Assembly: GCF_022458895.1 (NCBI RefSeq)
Contig: NZ_JAINFL010000005.1
Location: forward strand, 124,001-188,000
Length of the DNA stretch: 64,000 nucleotides
Reading direction: 5' to 3'
Origin: Roseihalotalea indica
GTDB lineage: Bacteria; Bacteroidota; Bacteroidia; Cytophagales; Cyclobacteriaceae
Part shown: positions 17,827 to 26,152 of the stretch, one piece after another
Position numbering within the stretch: the stretch's first letter is position 1
How the letters are laid out: every line of letters starts with the position of its first letter
Program-made: the position numbers and the translations under genes
The notes under the pieces: generated by a model
Seen by the model: the letters and a program-made list of their open reading frames with translations, nothing else
The model's database searches: none
What the model was told of the DNA's origin: nothing

Positions 17827-19359
17827 TTAAAATGGCATTGTAGCAACTTGATGGATGACATACGCTACATTGCCTTGAGATTTCCGTTGAACGATAATAC
17901 CTAAAGCTCTTAGACGGTTATTAAAGCTTTTGGCGCTCACGGCCCGGTATCCATCTTCTTGACAATACTCTCGGTAGTGTCTATGCAAATCCTTGGTAGC
18001 AATATGCTGCTCAGAATCTTTCTGATAGTTGTTATCTTCTAAAAACATGGCTACGCTATCGGCTTCTTTCCGGTATTGTTCCAGGATGTCTTCCGCTGCT
18101 TTACAAGGGCTGAATTTCTCTTGAGAAAGAATACGGTGTAAGCCTTCTAATACCCAGTTAAACACTCCCGATAATTCATTCTGAATGATCTTGGATGCTA
18201 GTCCTTTATCCTGTTGCTCTTCTGGGATAGTCACATCAAACGGTATAATGAGGAAACGCCTGAAGAATGCATTAGTAAATTCAACATCCATTGGCAATTC
18301 GTTAGTATTGAAGATAAGCTTGGCATAATCCTCTAAGATAAATGGCTTTCCATAGGGTAGGCGAGCCTCAACGGGTTCTCCCGATACCATTTGTTTGAAG
18401 ATGGAAGTTTCTAGCTTTCCATTGATTTCACTGGCATAGTTAACCAGCTTATTGGTAAGCATCGCTCGTTGGTAGCCCGTATCATTCGTCAAACTTTGTA
18501 ATGAATACGTAGAAAAGTTTTCTTTCCCTAGCAGTGCATTAACAATTTCAAAAAACACGCTCTTTCCATTGGCACCGGAGCCATAAAGTAACAGTGTCTT
18601 CTCTAATTTTAGTCTAGATGTTCTTACAAATACATACCCCAAAAATTCAGCTAATACCTTTTGTCGTTCCAGATCAGGAAGTACCTGATTGAGATAGGCC
18701 ATGAACCGTGGAGCTTTTGCGCTTTCCTGATAAGAAAACGGTAACTGATAGGTGATGAAATCTTTAGATGAGAAATCGCGGAGTTTAGTCCCTGTGGGAG
18801 TAATCTCAAACGTACCGTTGCCGAGATTGATCCTTACAGTATCTCGAGAAGGTTCTAACGTTGGAAGTATTCCTAGTGCCAGAAATTGTTTATATAGCCC
18901 GTCTATAAAGGCATGATACTTAGCTTTAAATTCTGGAACTCCCATTTTCAGAGCGGAGGCTCCTAAAAAGGCTTTCAGGTCATCCTCATTCAAAAGACTC
19001 CAATATGCACCGTTATACACATAAATAAAATCGTGTTTCTTGCAAAGTCCCCAACGGTTTTGTTTAGCCAGTTGTAGAATTTTCTCAATGGTAATAACCA
19101 GATATTCTGCTTTACTGATATAATGCTCTTTTGGATCTTTGTTAGTACGTTCATAAAAGTCAACTTTTTCAATGAATTCAATAAGCTTTCCAAGGACCTC
19201 TTTTGGGGGTACGGGTTGAAACCTTTTCTCTATCGCTTTCACTTCTTTTTTAATCACTTCTAGAGAAATAGTATCAGTTGGCCCATGTTGAGGAATTGCG
19301 TTATTTTGGCTATCTTTATACTGTTCTTCAAGTTTGATTTCTTTAAAGGAGGAGCTCAT
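17827..19359 (-). CDS. P4/D5-type primase-helicase
   Basis: The protein has 510 residues. The C-terminal half is a superfamily 3 helicase of the phage P4 alpha / poxvirus D5 type: Walker A GSGANGKS at about residues 258-265, then EPVEARLPYGKPF and KLIFNTNELP, which match SF3 motifs B and C. Residues 190-250 (DFITYQLPFSYQ, LPDLERQKVLAEFLGYVF) resemble the D5 N-terminal domain. A C-terminal winged-helix-like segment (DLHRHYREYCQEDGYRAVSAKSFNNRL) may bind origin DNA. It would unwind DNA to replicate the excised island. Its start overlaps the stop of the HTH gene upstream by 4 bases. Confidence 0.88.
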   Translation of the reverse strand: MSSSFKEIKLEEQYKDSQNNAIPQHGPTDTISLEVIKKEVKAIEKRFQPVPPKEVLGKLIEFIEKVDFYERTNKDPKEHYISKAEYLVITIEKILQLAKQNRWGLCKKHDFIYVYNGAYWSLLNEDDLKAFLGASALKMGVPEFKAKYHAFIDGLYKQFLALGILPTLEPSRDTVRINLGNGTFEITPTGTKLRDFSSKDFITYQLPFSYQESAKAPRFMAYLNQVLPDLERQKVLAEFLGYVFVRTSRLKLEKTLLLYGSGANGKSVFFEIVNALLGKENFSTYSLQSLTNDTGYQRAMLTNKLVNYASEINGKLETSIFKQMVSGEPVEARLPYGKPFILEDYAKLIFNTNELPMDVEFTNAFFRRFLIIPFDVTIPEEQQDKGLASKIIQNELSGVFNWVLEGLHRILSQEKFSPCKAAEDILEQYRKEADSVAMFLEDNNYQKDSEQHIATKDLHRHYREYCQEDGYRAVSAKSFNNRLRALGIIVQRKSQGNVAYVIHQVATMPF

Positions 19360-19700
19360 TGTCGTACCTCCTTTTCTATTTCGGCTACCGTCCTTTTACG
19401 GCCGGTTTGTACCCATTCGGTCAATTCTTCTTTAAGGAAATAAAGCCGTTTCCCTTTCTTGCTAAAAGGTATTTCACGACGGGATACTAAACCGTAAATA
19501 GTGGGAACTGCCAAATTTAGAAAGCTGGCTGCTTCTTGTACTGTTAATAGGTTATTACTTTCCGTTTCGGTTACTCTTGAAGGAATACCTGATTCAAAGT
19601 AATTTTCTAGTTCCTGACGCAGTAGCTGACGTATCTCCGGAATTGATAACTGTGTAAATACTAAATTTTCCATTGTACTTATAATTGTGATTATGAGCAC
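19356..19700 (-). CDS. Excisionase-like helix-turn-helix protein
   Basis: The protein has 114 residues. Residues about 48-100 (LLTVQEAASFLNLAVPTIYGLVSRREIPF through KRLYFLKEELTEWV) form a MerR/excisionase-type HTH_17 DNA-binding domain. The N-terminus is a short acidic helix. The gene overlaps the D5-type helicase by 4 bases, so the two are coupled. On Bacteroidota elements such proteins act as excisionase/recombination directionality factors or as regulators of the replication genes. An alternative downstream ATG (MENLVFTQLSIPEIRQ) would shorten it by nine residues. Confidence 0.85.
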   Translation of the reverse strand: MLIITIISTMENLVFTQLSIPEIRQLLRQELENYFESGIPSRVTETESNNLLTVQEAASFLNLAVPTIYGLVSRREIPFSKKGKRLYFLKEELTEWVQTGRKRTVAEIEKEVRQ

Positions 19701-19758
19701 AATAATAAAGGCTGATTAAAAAGTAGGGCACCCAATTGGGTACCCTATATTATCTTGC

Positions 19759-20598
19759 TTAAAAATTTTCAACAGGTATTATTTCTAGTTTATCGTTCTC
19801 AAAAACGCAGCGATTAAATCTGACGTTCAACTTTTGCTTCTTACAAGTCTGGACTATAGGATTACTGTGTTTTCTAGATAAATTCCATCCAAATATTATC
19901 TCAATATAGGCTTCTGGAGGAATGATTATTTTTCTATCGAGTATTGTCGCAGGTTTTGGATAAAACTTATGAGTTCTGTATTCTTCCTCAAATGACCATT
20001 TTTTTTCTTTAGAGAATACCTGTTTGTAATGCTCGATATGATAATCATCATAATGATTAATATCAGGAAGATTTTCGTAGTACTCAACCTTTCCTCCTCC
20101 ACCTAAAAACTTAAATAAAATTTTCGGATCAAATCCAACACAGTAACCTTCACCATTGTTAGAGTACTTTTTCCACATTTCCAAATTAAGCGGATTACCT
20201 GTGAGACAAAGTATTCCAAATCGCTCGTCAAATTCGTTAAAATGATCTTCTTGCATTTTTTTTAAGTACTCTTTACTTTTCATTGGGCTTTTTGCAGCCC
20301 ACCTTCGAGCAAAAGCTAAATGTTGTTGTTCAGTCCATCCTGAATTCTCATTTCTCGAGTGCTCAAGATATTTGTTGATAATGTCTTGCTCTGTCATCAA
20401 GTCATATCTTTTAAATAGTTTGCAATCCTTTTTATCTTCAAAACTTGAAGGCGGTGCCATGAAAACTACTCTTTCTGTAAGTATTGTCTTTTGGTAGACA
20501 TCGTTCCAAACACGGTATTTATATACTTTCTTTGGTATGTTGCTTAGTTTTTCAAATGACTTTCTTTCAACATAAGAAGGTTCCGTATATTGATTCAT
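19759..20598 (-). CDS. DUF2971 family protein
   Basis: The protein has 279 residues. KVYKYRVWNDVYQKTILTERVVFMAPPSSFEDKKDC near the N-terminus, FGILCLTGNPLNLEMWKKY and GEGYCVGFDP in the middle are the hallmarks of the DUF2971 family, soluble proteins of unknown biochemistry that often sit on mobile islands or near defence genes. It lies between the HTH gene (58-base gap) and an unknown 476-residue gene, all on the minus strand. It may be an independent cargo gene. No toxin catalytic residues can be named from sequence alone. Confidence 0.8.
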   Translation of the reverse strand: MNQYTEPSYVERKSFEKLSNIPKKVYKYRVWNDVYQKTILTERVVFMAPPSSFEDKKDCKLFKRYDLMTEQDIINKYLEHSRNENSGWTEQQHLAFARRWAAKSPMKSKEYLKKMQEDHFNEFDERFGILCLTGNPLNLEMWKKYSNNGEGYCVGFDPKILFKFLGGGGKVEYYENLPDINHYDDYHIEHYKQVFSKEKKWSFEEEYRTHKFYPKPATILDRKIIIPPEAYIEIIFGWNLSRKHSNPIVQTCKKQKLNVRFNRCVFENDKLEIIPVENF

Positions 20599-20691
20599 AT
20601 TTAGTTAATCTTATTTATTTCTTACAACAACTCTGAATAGTAGTTTTAATTTTCAATTGATCTATCCATATAAAAATTCATAATAAACTAA

Positions 20692-22122
20692 TCAAGGTTT
20701 TTTTAATTCGTTACGTGCTAAATCAATTTCATTTTCAATCATTTTTACGATCTCATTTAGCCCTACTTTAGAAAAATATGGGCTAATAATTTCACAATCT
20801 TTGATTAACTGTTTGTCAGTCTTGAAATTTGGAGCTCTTTGCAGCTTCTTATAATAATCAGAATTAGCAACTGAGGTAAGTTCTTTGTCAGTAATGAGAT
20901 GAATGAATTTTGCCATAGGAGCGATGTCCATATCTCTACGAGGTTCTATTCCCGCGTATTTGAAGAAATAATAAAATACTAGAACGATTTGACTATTGGT
21001 AAATCCATCCAAATTAACAGCATATGTAACTTCCTTTTGAAGAGCTGCTGAAACTTGCCTCCCATTCCCATTGTAAATATCTTCTAATTCCTTCTCAACC
21101 TGCTTAAGATGAACGTGCCTATCACAATCTTTATGACAAAATTCTTTTTCAGGAGTATCAATAGGAAATTTTTTAAACTCTTTTTCTATCAGCCGATAAG
21201 TACTATTATGGTTTGGGTTACCAAAATGAATGGGGTAGCCTCCTGCCCATTTAAGTATAAATCCCAACAGGATATGAAGTAATTCCTCTGGAAAAGGCCT
21301 ATTCTTGAGTGCCTCAATCACAGTATGAGTTTTTTTTATATTCTCATTAATGTATTCTTTTTCTTTCCACAACAGATTTAGGAAGTCTAGAGGTTGGATT
21401 ACACCTTTTCTTGGACCTGATTCAAAATGTTCAATCGTTGCAAATACTAAATCTTGGTTTGGAATATTGTCAGCATTGTAATAAAAGTCAAAGTCATTTT
21501 CTGCCATATATGGCTTTATTCGCTCTAAATCAATTTCTGCCATTATTATAGAGGTTTCGTCAAAGTTCTGTAACCAGGTTAGATATTTAGCATATGCCTC
21601 AACTATTACAAAGTGATAGTCACCGGAGCCAATTTGCTCTTTACAATTTGGGCTATTGGTATGATGATACTCCCGATTCCCTTTCAGATATATTTTCTCG
21701 TATAGTTTACGGTATTCAATAATATTGATACTATAAATATTTAGTCCATCAATAGGGAAATCATCATTTGTGGGTATTCCTTTTAATTGACACTTCTCAG
21801 AAAAAAACAGAGCTTCATATTTATCGATTTCAATTTGTAGAAGCCTGTCTGGATTCCCACTTAGTTTGTATTGATCTAGAAAAGACTTTTTAAAAGATTT
21901 AAAATACCGATCAACTTTTTCCCAATACAACTTTTTTCTTTCTATATCAATTAACTCGTATTGATCTTTGGGTAAACGGGTGTACACATGCACGCCGCCT
22001 TTAATCATTAAAAATGCATCACTTTTAGAGTGTTCTACTATAGCATTATTAATTATGCCAGATTCCCAATCAGATAACTCATACTCAATTATCTTTCTAT
22101 CCTCCTCGAAATACTCCTTCAT
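20692..22122 (-). CDS. Unknown 476-residue mobile-element protein
   Basis: There is no signal peptide or membrane segment. The middle contains a cysteine/histidine cluster (EFCHKDCDRHVHLKQVEKELE) that might bind metal. The C-terminal 110 residues (DGFTNSQIVLVFYYFFKYAGIEP onward) resemble a module seen in hypothetical proteins beside Bacteroidota integrases, loosely recalling RteC-type regulators; I am not certain of this. It sits between DUF2971 and the integrase on the same strand, and a TGTAG repeat cluster lies just upstream of its start. A regulatory role in the element is possible. Confidence 0.65.
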   Translation of the reverse strand: MKEYFEEDRKIIEYELSDWESGIINNAIVEHSKSDAFLMIKGGVHVYTRLPKDQYELIDIERKKLYWEKVDRYFKSFKKSFLDQYKLSGNPDRLLQIEIDKYEALFFSEKCQLKGIPTNDDFPIDGLNIYSINIIEYRKLYEKIYLKGNREYHHTNSPNCKEQIGSGDYHFVIVEAYAKYLTWLQNFDETSIIMAEIDLERIKPYMAENDFDFYYNADNIPNQDLVFATIEHFESGPRKGVIQPLDFLNLLWKEKEYINENIKKTHTVIEALKNRPFPEELLHILLGFILKWAGGYPIHFGNPNHNSTYRLIEKEFKKFPIDTPEKEFCHKDCDRHVHLKQVEKELEDIYNGNGRQVSAALQKEVTYAVNLDGFTNSQIVLVFYYFFKYAGIEPRRDMDIAPMAKFIHLITDKELTSVANSDYYKKLQRAPNFKTDKQLIKDCEIISPYFSKVGLNEIVKMIENEIDLARNELKKP

Positions 22123-22133
22123 TAAGTTCTTTA

Positions 22134-22156
22134 TGTAGATAATGTAGCAAATGCAG
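22134..22156. repeat. TGTAG repeat cluster with 9-base period
   Basis: TGTAG at 22134 and 22143 and TGCAG at 22152 share a 9-base period. The segment TGTAGCAAATG is identical to one on the minus strand of the 17751-17779 cluster. It lies between the 476-residue gene's start and the integrase stop. Confidence 0.45.
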
Positions 22157-22181
22157 CTTTAAAAATAACTTTATTTTTTAT

Positions 22182-23420
22182 CTACTGCGAAGGGTTTTTC
22201 TGAAAATTTGTTAGAGCACTGGCATATTGTTTTTTGACATCGTGCTCAAAGCTATCAAGATAATGCTCTGTGGTTCGTATATCATGGTGACCTAATGATT
22301 CAGAGATGAATTCAATAGGTACTCCAGACCGCTTTAATACAGTTGAAAAACTATGTCTGGCAGTGTAAGTGGATACCTCTTTTTCGATACCAATGGCTTT
22401 AGCAATACGCTTAATGTATTTGTTTATGGTTTTCGTAGCTTGTTTTACCCTGGCTAATTCCTTTTCAGGAGTTAAGCCATTAATAAGTATATCAAATACA
22501 TAGGTGTTGGGGTTAGTAGGTTTATTTCCCCAACGTTCAATAATTCCCTTCGCTTCTAATGTCAAAATGGCAACTACTGGTTTTAAGTTTTTCTTGCTGG
22601 TACGTTCGGTTTTTGCTCTGATAAAAGTAATCTTCTCGTTGTCTACATTTTGATACTTAAGTCGGGCAATATCCTTCATGTTAATACCATTACATAAATA
22701 ACTGAATAGCCATAAGTCACGTGCTCTAGCTTCAGCATCCGTTTGAGGATCATAATCAAAGATTTTCTGAATATCTTCAAGCGTTAACGCTTTTTTGACA
22801 TTTCTCCCTGCTGGTATCTGATACTTTCGTTTTCCAAAGGGATAATCCTCTTGAGAAAACAATCCTTCTTCAATAGCGAGGTTCAAGATCGTTCTCAGTG
22901 AGCGGAGGTAGATACCTATTGTGGTATTGCTACTTCCTTTACTGATCATCCACCGTTCGTAATCATGTAAAAAATCAGGATTAACTTTGGCGAATGCTAA
23001 CTTCTTTTTTCTTACGAATGTTCGGATAGAAGATAAGCTACACTGGTAACTACTAGCAGTGCCCGCACGTCCTTCTTTGCTTAGGTTTTGGATATAGCGT
23101 TCATAAAGACTAAATACATCTTTGCTACTGACTTTCTTGTTCAAAAACTGTTTCTCGAATTCTTCAAAAGTAAAAGAGGGCATGCTTTTAATGATTTCAT
23201 TAGCATGGTTTTCTTTGCCATTGAATTCAAGTTGGTAGTCTTTATATTTTCCTCTGGGTTTACTTCCTTGAATTTTTAAAAAGTCTTCTTCCGATAACGA
23301 TTCATCTAAAGGGTAGTACTTTTGTTTTCTCTGGTAGGTAACTCGAAGCTTTATAGGGTAGTTGCCATCTTTTATAGGTCTGCGAGTATCTAAGATGATA
23401 GCGGTTGTAACGTTTGACAT
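22182..23420 (-). CDS. Tyrosine recombinase / integrase of the island
   Basis: The start MSNVTTAIILDTRRPIKDGNYPIKLRVTYQ matches the N-terminal arm domain of Bacteroidota integrases, so I prefer the ATG at 23420 (412 residues) over 23468, which lies inside the arm-type repeats. A SAM-like core-binding domain covers about residues 110-200. The catalytic domain shows YTARHSFSTVL (Arg), LGHHDIRTTEHYL (His and nucleophilic Tyr). The first catalytic arginine box is not canonical (LCNGINMKDIARLK), as in related integrases of this phylum. The gene lies 166 bases from the right attachment site, its direct substrate. Confidence 0.92.
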   Translation of the reverse strand: MSNVTTAIILDTRRPIKDGNYPIKLRVTYQRKQKYYPLDESLSEEDFLKIQGSKPRGKYKDYQLEFNGKENHANEIIKSMPSFTFEEFEKQFLNKKVSSKDVFSLYERYIQNLSKEGRAGTASSYQCSLSSIRTFVRKKKLAFAKVNPDFLHDYERWMISKGSSNTTIGIYLRSLRTILNLAIEEGLFSQEDYPFGKRKYQIPAGRNVKKALTLEDIQKIFDYDPQTDAEARARDLWLFSYLCNGINMKDIARLKYQNVDNEKITFIRAKTERTSKKNLKPVVAILTLEAKGIIERWGNKPTNPNTYVFDILINGLTPEKELARVKQATKTINKYIKRIAKAIGIEKEVSTYTARHSFSTVLKRSGVPIEFISESLGHHDIRTTEHYLDSFEHDVKKQYASALTNFQKNPSQ

Positions 23421-23450
23421 GTCTTTATGTAATGTATGTACAATGAATGG

Positions 23451-23494
23451 TTTGCATACAATTTGCATACAACCATCATAAATTTACATACAAT
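23451..23494 (+). repeat. Integrase arm-type sites, right end
   Basis: Two tandem TTTGCATACAA units at 23451-23472 are identical to the block at 2804-2825, and a related TTTACATACAA follows at about 23484. The cluster lies immediately upstream of the integrase start at 23420, so binding here could both assemble the recombination complex and repress the integrase promoter. Confidence 0.6.
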
Positions 23495-23586
23495 AACCAT
23501 GAATATCAATAAGTATGAGTAACTTTAAAATGCTGTAAAATAAGTAGTTGTGATAAAGTAAATAGAAAAAAGATAATAAAGTCTTA

Positions 23587-23632
23587 TGACTCATAATCAG
23601 GTGGTCGCTGGTTCGAGCCCAGCAGGGCCCAC
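23587..23632 (+). repeat. Right attachment site (46-bp direct repeat)
   Basis: This is a perfect copy of 2709-2754, the 3' part of the tRNA gene. It lacks the acceptor 5' strand and D-arm, so it is not a functional tRNA. It marks the chromosomal right boundary of the island. Confidence 0.92.
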
Positions 23633-23653
23633 ACTTAAGGAGCTTTGATAGTC

Positions 23654-23694
23654 AGGCACTTACGAGGTTAATTCCGGTAAGTGCCTTTTTATTT
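23654..23694 (+). terminator. Ancestral tRNA terminator, now outside the island
   Basis: AGGCACTTAC (23654-23663) pairs with GTAAGTGCCT (23677-23686), followed by T-rich sequence. Stem and loop are nearly identical to the hairpin after the intact tRNA (2765-2802). Before integration this hairpin would have ended the tRNA transcript. Confidence 0.78.
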
Positions 23695-23952
23695 AAAACA
23701 TACAACTTGCGAATTGAAGGCACATAAGGATGTTCTACTAGAAACAAAACTGCGGTTTAGCTATTTGGAGACACCCTCTTTACTACACACACCATAAGGA
23801 TTGCTGGTGTTGTGCTTTCTCTCTATTTTGCTTAGGAAGCAACATACTAGAGGAGGCTGAACCTTCTTTGGCAGAAGGGCAAAATGAAAGGGGATTGGTG
23901 TGCTTATTTACACTAATGATGAACGATTGAGTCGTTCCTTCCCATAAAACAA

Positions 23953-23985
23953 CAGCACCTCCCCAATTCAATCGGGGAGGTGCTG
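23953..23985 (-). terminator. Terminator hairpin downstream of the repeat lipoprotein gene
   Basis: CAGCACCTCCCC pairs with GGGGAGGTGCTG around a 9-base loop, a 12-bp GC-rich stem. The minus-strand exit is T-rich (TTGTTTTATGG). It lies 31 bases past the stop of the gene at 24017 and is probably bidirectional. Confidence 0.75.
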
Positions 23986-24016
23986 CTTTGTTTACTGATA
24001 CATCAGCGTATGCTTT

Positions 24017-26152
24017 TTAATATACCTTGGGTATGGTGTACGTTCCTGTCACTGCACCACCGGTAGTGGTGAAATCCATTTCCAGAGTATAGTCGCCATT
24101 GGCCTCAATTGTCAATATTATAGTACCACCTGTAGCATCGTAGTAGGTAGATACCAGACTGCTATTGGTAGTGGAAACTTGGGTAATATCACTAAATTTA
24201 AGCTCGCTGCCATTGAATGTGTAGGTTCCGGAAACGATTCCTTCAGGGTCGTTTGAAATCAGGGTAATACCGATACCAAAATCCTGGAAACCATCTCCCT
24301 GTTGGTGCATGTCAAATAATATCTCTCCAGCAAAGAACTCGTTCCAGCTTCCACCGGCTATTGTGTACTCTTGACCATTAAAAGTAACTATCCCCTCAGT
24401 AGCAACCTCCGCTTCAGTAACAATCTGCTGAGAGGATGAACTGTAAATAGTGTTACCATCTTGCACCGCGTAAGCCCAAACATAGTAGGTGGTTTCAGGG
24501 TCCAGTCCTGTCACACTCACTTCATAGCCGGAAGCACTGCCGTTAGAGGATATTTTCTGACTGTTGGCCGAATCATCGGTCGTAGCATAGGCGATACCAA
24601 ATTCCGTAGGGGCAGGAGAGCCACCATCTACTATATTTCCGGCAATGGTAAACGAACCAGATGTAACATCACTCACCGTTGTTCCAACAGTTACGGTAGG
24701 TTCTTCACCTGCCGTCGTTACGCTGGTTGATGAAGCACTGTAAATAGTCTCACCTTCTTGCACCGCATAGGCCCAGACAAAGTATTCCGTATTTGCATCA
24801 AGCTCAGAAATTGATACTTCATAGCCAGTGGCACTGCCGTTAGAGGGTATTTTTTGGCTGTCGGCCGAATCATCAGTCATAGCATAGGCAACACCAAACT
24901 CAGTAGGGGCAGGAGAGCCGCCATCTACTATATTTCCGGCAATGGTAAACGAACCAGATGTAACATCACTCACCGTTGTTCCAACAGTTACGGTAGGTTC
25001 TTCACCTGCCGTCGTTACGCTGGTTGATGAAGCACTGTAAATAGTCTCACCTTCCTGCACCGCATAGGCCCAGACAAAGTATTCCGTATTTGCATCAAGC
25101 TCAGAAACCTCTACCTCAAAGCCAGAAGCACTGCCATCAGAGGCAATTTTTTCAACGACCTTCGTAGAGTCATCTGACAATGCATACGCTACCCCAAATT
25201 CCGTTGGCTCAGGGCTGCCATTTTCTGCTTTATTGTCGGCAATCGTGAATGAACTGGATGTCTTAGATTTGATTTCAGCACCCACTGATACAGTAGGTTT
25301 CACGATCTCCTTGGCATCCGTTTCCACAATCAAATAATTATTGCTGTAAAAGGTTGAATCGTCCTGTACAGCGTATGCACGTACCATATATTTAGTCTCT
25401 CCCTTCAGTCCTGACACCTCAAGCTCAAATTTTTCCAGACTCCCGGTAGCGGGTATTTTTACCGCCGACTCTCCAGCCGAGTAATATAAACCAAATGATG
25501 ATGCTGTTTTGCTTCCTGCAACTACTCCATTTTCCGTAATAATAAATGAACTCGAAGTTTTACTTTTTAGGGTACCTAACACCGGTAGCGGATAATTCTC
25601 ATCAGAGGTTATTGCCTCTTCTACTTCATCTTCATCTATACTTTCCTCATTCGCTAATTCAGGACATTCACTTTGATAATCCAGTTTAATGTTTGCAATC
25701 TTATGACCATAATGCACATAATTTATTCCTTCCTCAGTATCGGTATAGGTAAAAAAAGGAATCACGACCTCCGAAGCATCTCCCTGATTCACTCTGAACG
25801 TAACATCACCGCTATCAACAGTATCTTGGTCTTCATACCTTTTAACAATATAATAGTCAAATGTGACGATCATATCATGCCGAAAGATGGAGTCTTTGCT
25901 CTCATATCTATACGCCACCGGTGTACTATAATAATAACTTGAAGCATACTTATTATAACCACCCGAAAACAATTTTACGACTCCCTTTGGTACTTCATCA
26001 ATCTTCTCTACATCAGAGGTCGCCTGTATTGTCACCGAGCCGCAATCTGAATTGAGTTGTTCTGCTGATGGCCCATCTTCCTCACAGGAAATTATGCCTG
26101 CAGCTAAGAAAAGTAGACTGAGCGAATAGAATAATTTTGTAAAATTTCTCAT
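24017..26152 (-). CDS. Repeat-containing surface lipoprotein (fibronectin III-like repeats)
   Basis: The protein has 711 residues. A lipoprotein signal ends in GIISC-EED, so it should be lipid-anchored, probably at the outer membrane or surface. After an N-terminal domain of about 180 residues come four repeats of 95-100 residues with the pattern KSKTSSSFTI... TEFGVAYA... LDANTEYFVWAYAVQEGETIYS, a fibronectin III-like beta-sandwich. The third and fourth are nearly identical at the DNA level. A distinct C-terminal domain of about 110 residues (ITLISNDPEGIVSGTYTFNG) ends the protein. Likely an adhesive or carbohydrate-related surface protein. A strong hairpin terminates it downstream. Confidence 0.82.
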   Translation of the reverse strand: MRNFTKLFYSLSLLFLAAGIISCEEDGPSAEQLNSDCGSVTIQATSDVEKIDEVPKGVVKLFSGGYNKYASSYYYSTPVAYRYESKDSIFRHDMIVTFDYYIVKRYEDQDTVDSGDVTFRVNQGDASEVVIPFFTYTDTEEGINYVHYGHKIANIKLDYQSECPELANEESIDEDEVEEAITSDENYPLPVLGTLKSKTSSSFIITENGVVAGSKTASSFGLYYSAGESAVKIPATGSLEKFELEVSGLKGETKYMVRAYAVQDDSTFYSNNYLIVETDAKEIVKPTVSVGAEIKSKTSSSFTIADNKAENGSPEPTEFGVAYALSDDSTKVVEKIASDGSASGFEVEVSELDANTEYFVWAYAVQEGETIYSASSTSVTTAGEEPTVTVGTTVSDVTSGSFTIAGNIVDGGSPAPTEFGVAYAMTDDSADSQKIPSNGSATGYEVSISELDANTEYFVWAYAVQEGETIYSASSTSVTTAGEEPTVTVGTTVSDVTSGSFTIAGNIVDGGSPAPTEFGIAYATTDDSANSQKISSNGSASGYEVSVTGLDPETTYYVWAYAVQDGNTIYSSSSQQIVTEAEVATEGIVTFNGQEYTIAGGSWNEFFAGEILFDMHQQGDGFQDFGIGITLISNDPEGIVSGTYTFNGSELKFSDITQVSTTNSSLVSTYYDATGGTIILTIEANGDYTLEMDFTTTGGAVTGTYTIPKVY
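24606..24810. repeat. Intragenic near-identical repeat, copy A
   Basis: About 205 bases are repeated at 24903-25107 with an offset of 297 bases (99 codons) and only a couple of differences seen by eye (ccaccatc/ccgccatc and cttcttgc/cttcctgc). This indicates recent duplication or gene conversion of a repeat unit. Confidence 0.85.
24903..25107. repeat. Intragenic near-identical repeat, copy B
   Basis: Partner of 24606-24810, in frame, encoding the linker between consecutive fibronectin III-like repeats of the lipoprotein at 24017-26152. Confidence 0.85.

Larger units (their letters stand above)
2709..23632. mobile_element. Integrated genomic island in a tRNA gene, about 20.9 kb
   Basis: The island is bounded by the 46-bp direct repeat of the tRNA 3' end. 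A tyrosine integrase (22182-23420) sits next to the right repeat and integrase arm-type repeats lie just inside both ends. Contents are visibly AT-richer than the flanking chromosome. The plus-strand left half is cargo (Hma-like defence operon and an unknown four-gene operon). The minus-strand right half holds a primase-like protein, a D5/P4-type helicase, an excisionase-like HTH protein, DUF2971 and the integrase. I see no capsid, portal, terminase, relaxase or conjugation gene, so it is best described as a satellite-like or mobilizable island that probably needs a helper for transfer. Confidence 0.92.
23633..24016. other. Intergenic region right of the island
   Basis: This is 384 bases of original chromosome. 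It holds the ancestral tRNA terminator (23654-23694) and a strong hairpin before the next gene (23953-23985). A 62-codon open frame at 23783-23971 runs through the hairpin and has no coding look. Nothing else is seen. Confidence 0.6.

Noticed and set aside
23587..23632. A second tRNA gene at the right end of the island
   Set aside because: Only the anticodon-to-3' part is present; the acceptor 5' strand and D-arm are missing. It is an attachment-site copy.
2709..23632. Complete prophage or conjugative element
   Set aside because: No capsid, tail, portal, terminase, lysis, relaxase or type IV secretion genes could be found in either strand.
23783..23971. 62-codon minus-strand frame right of the island
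   Set aside because: It begins inside a strong terminator hairpin and has no coding features.
24606..25107. CRISPR-like repeats
   Set aside because: The repeats are long, in frame and encode fibronectin III-like protein units; there are no spacers or cas genes.
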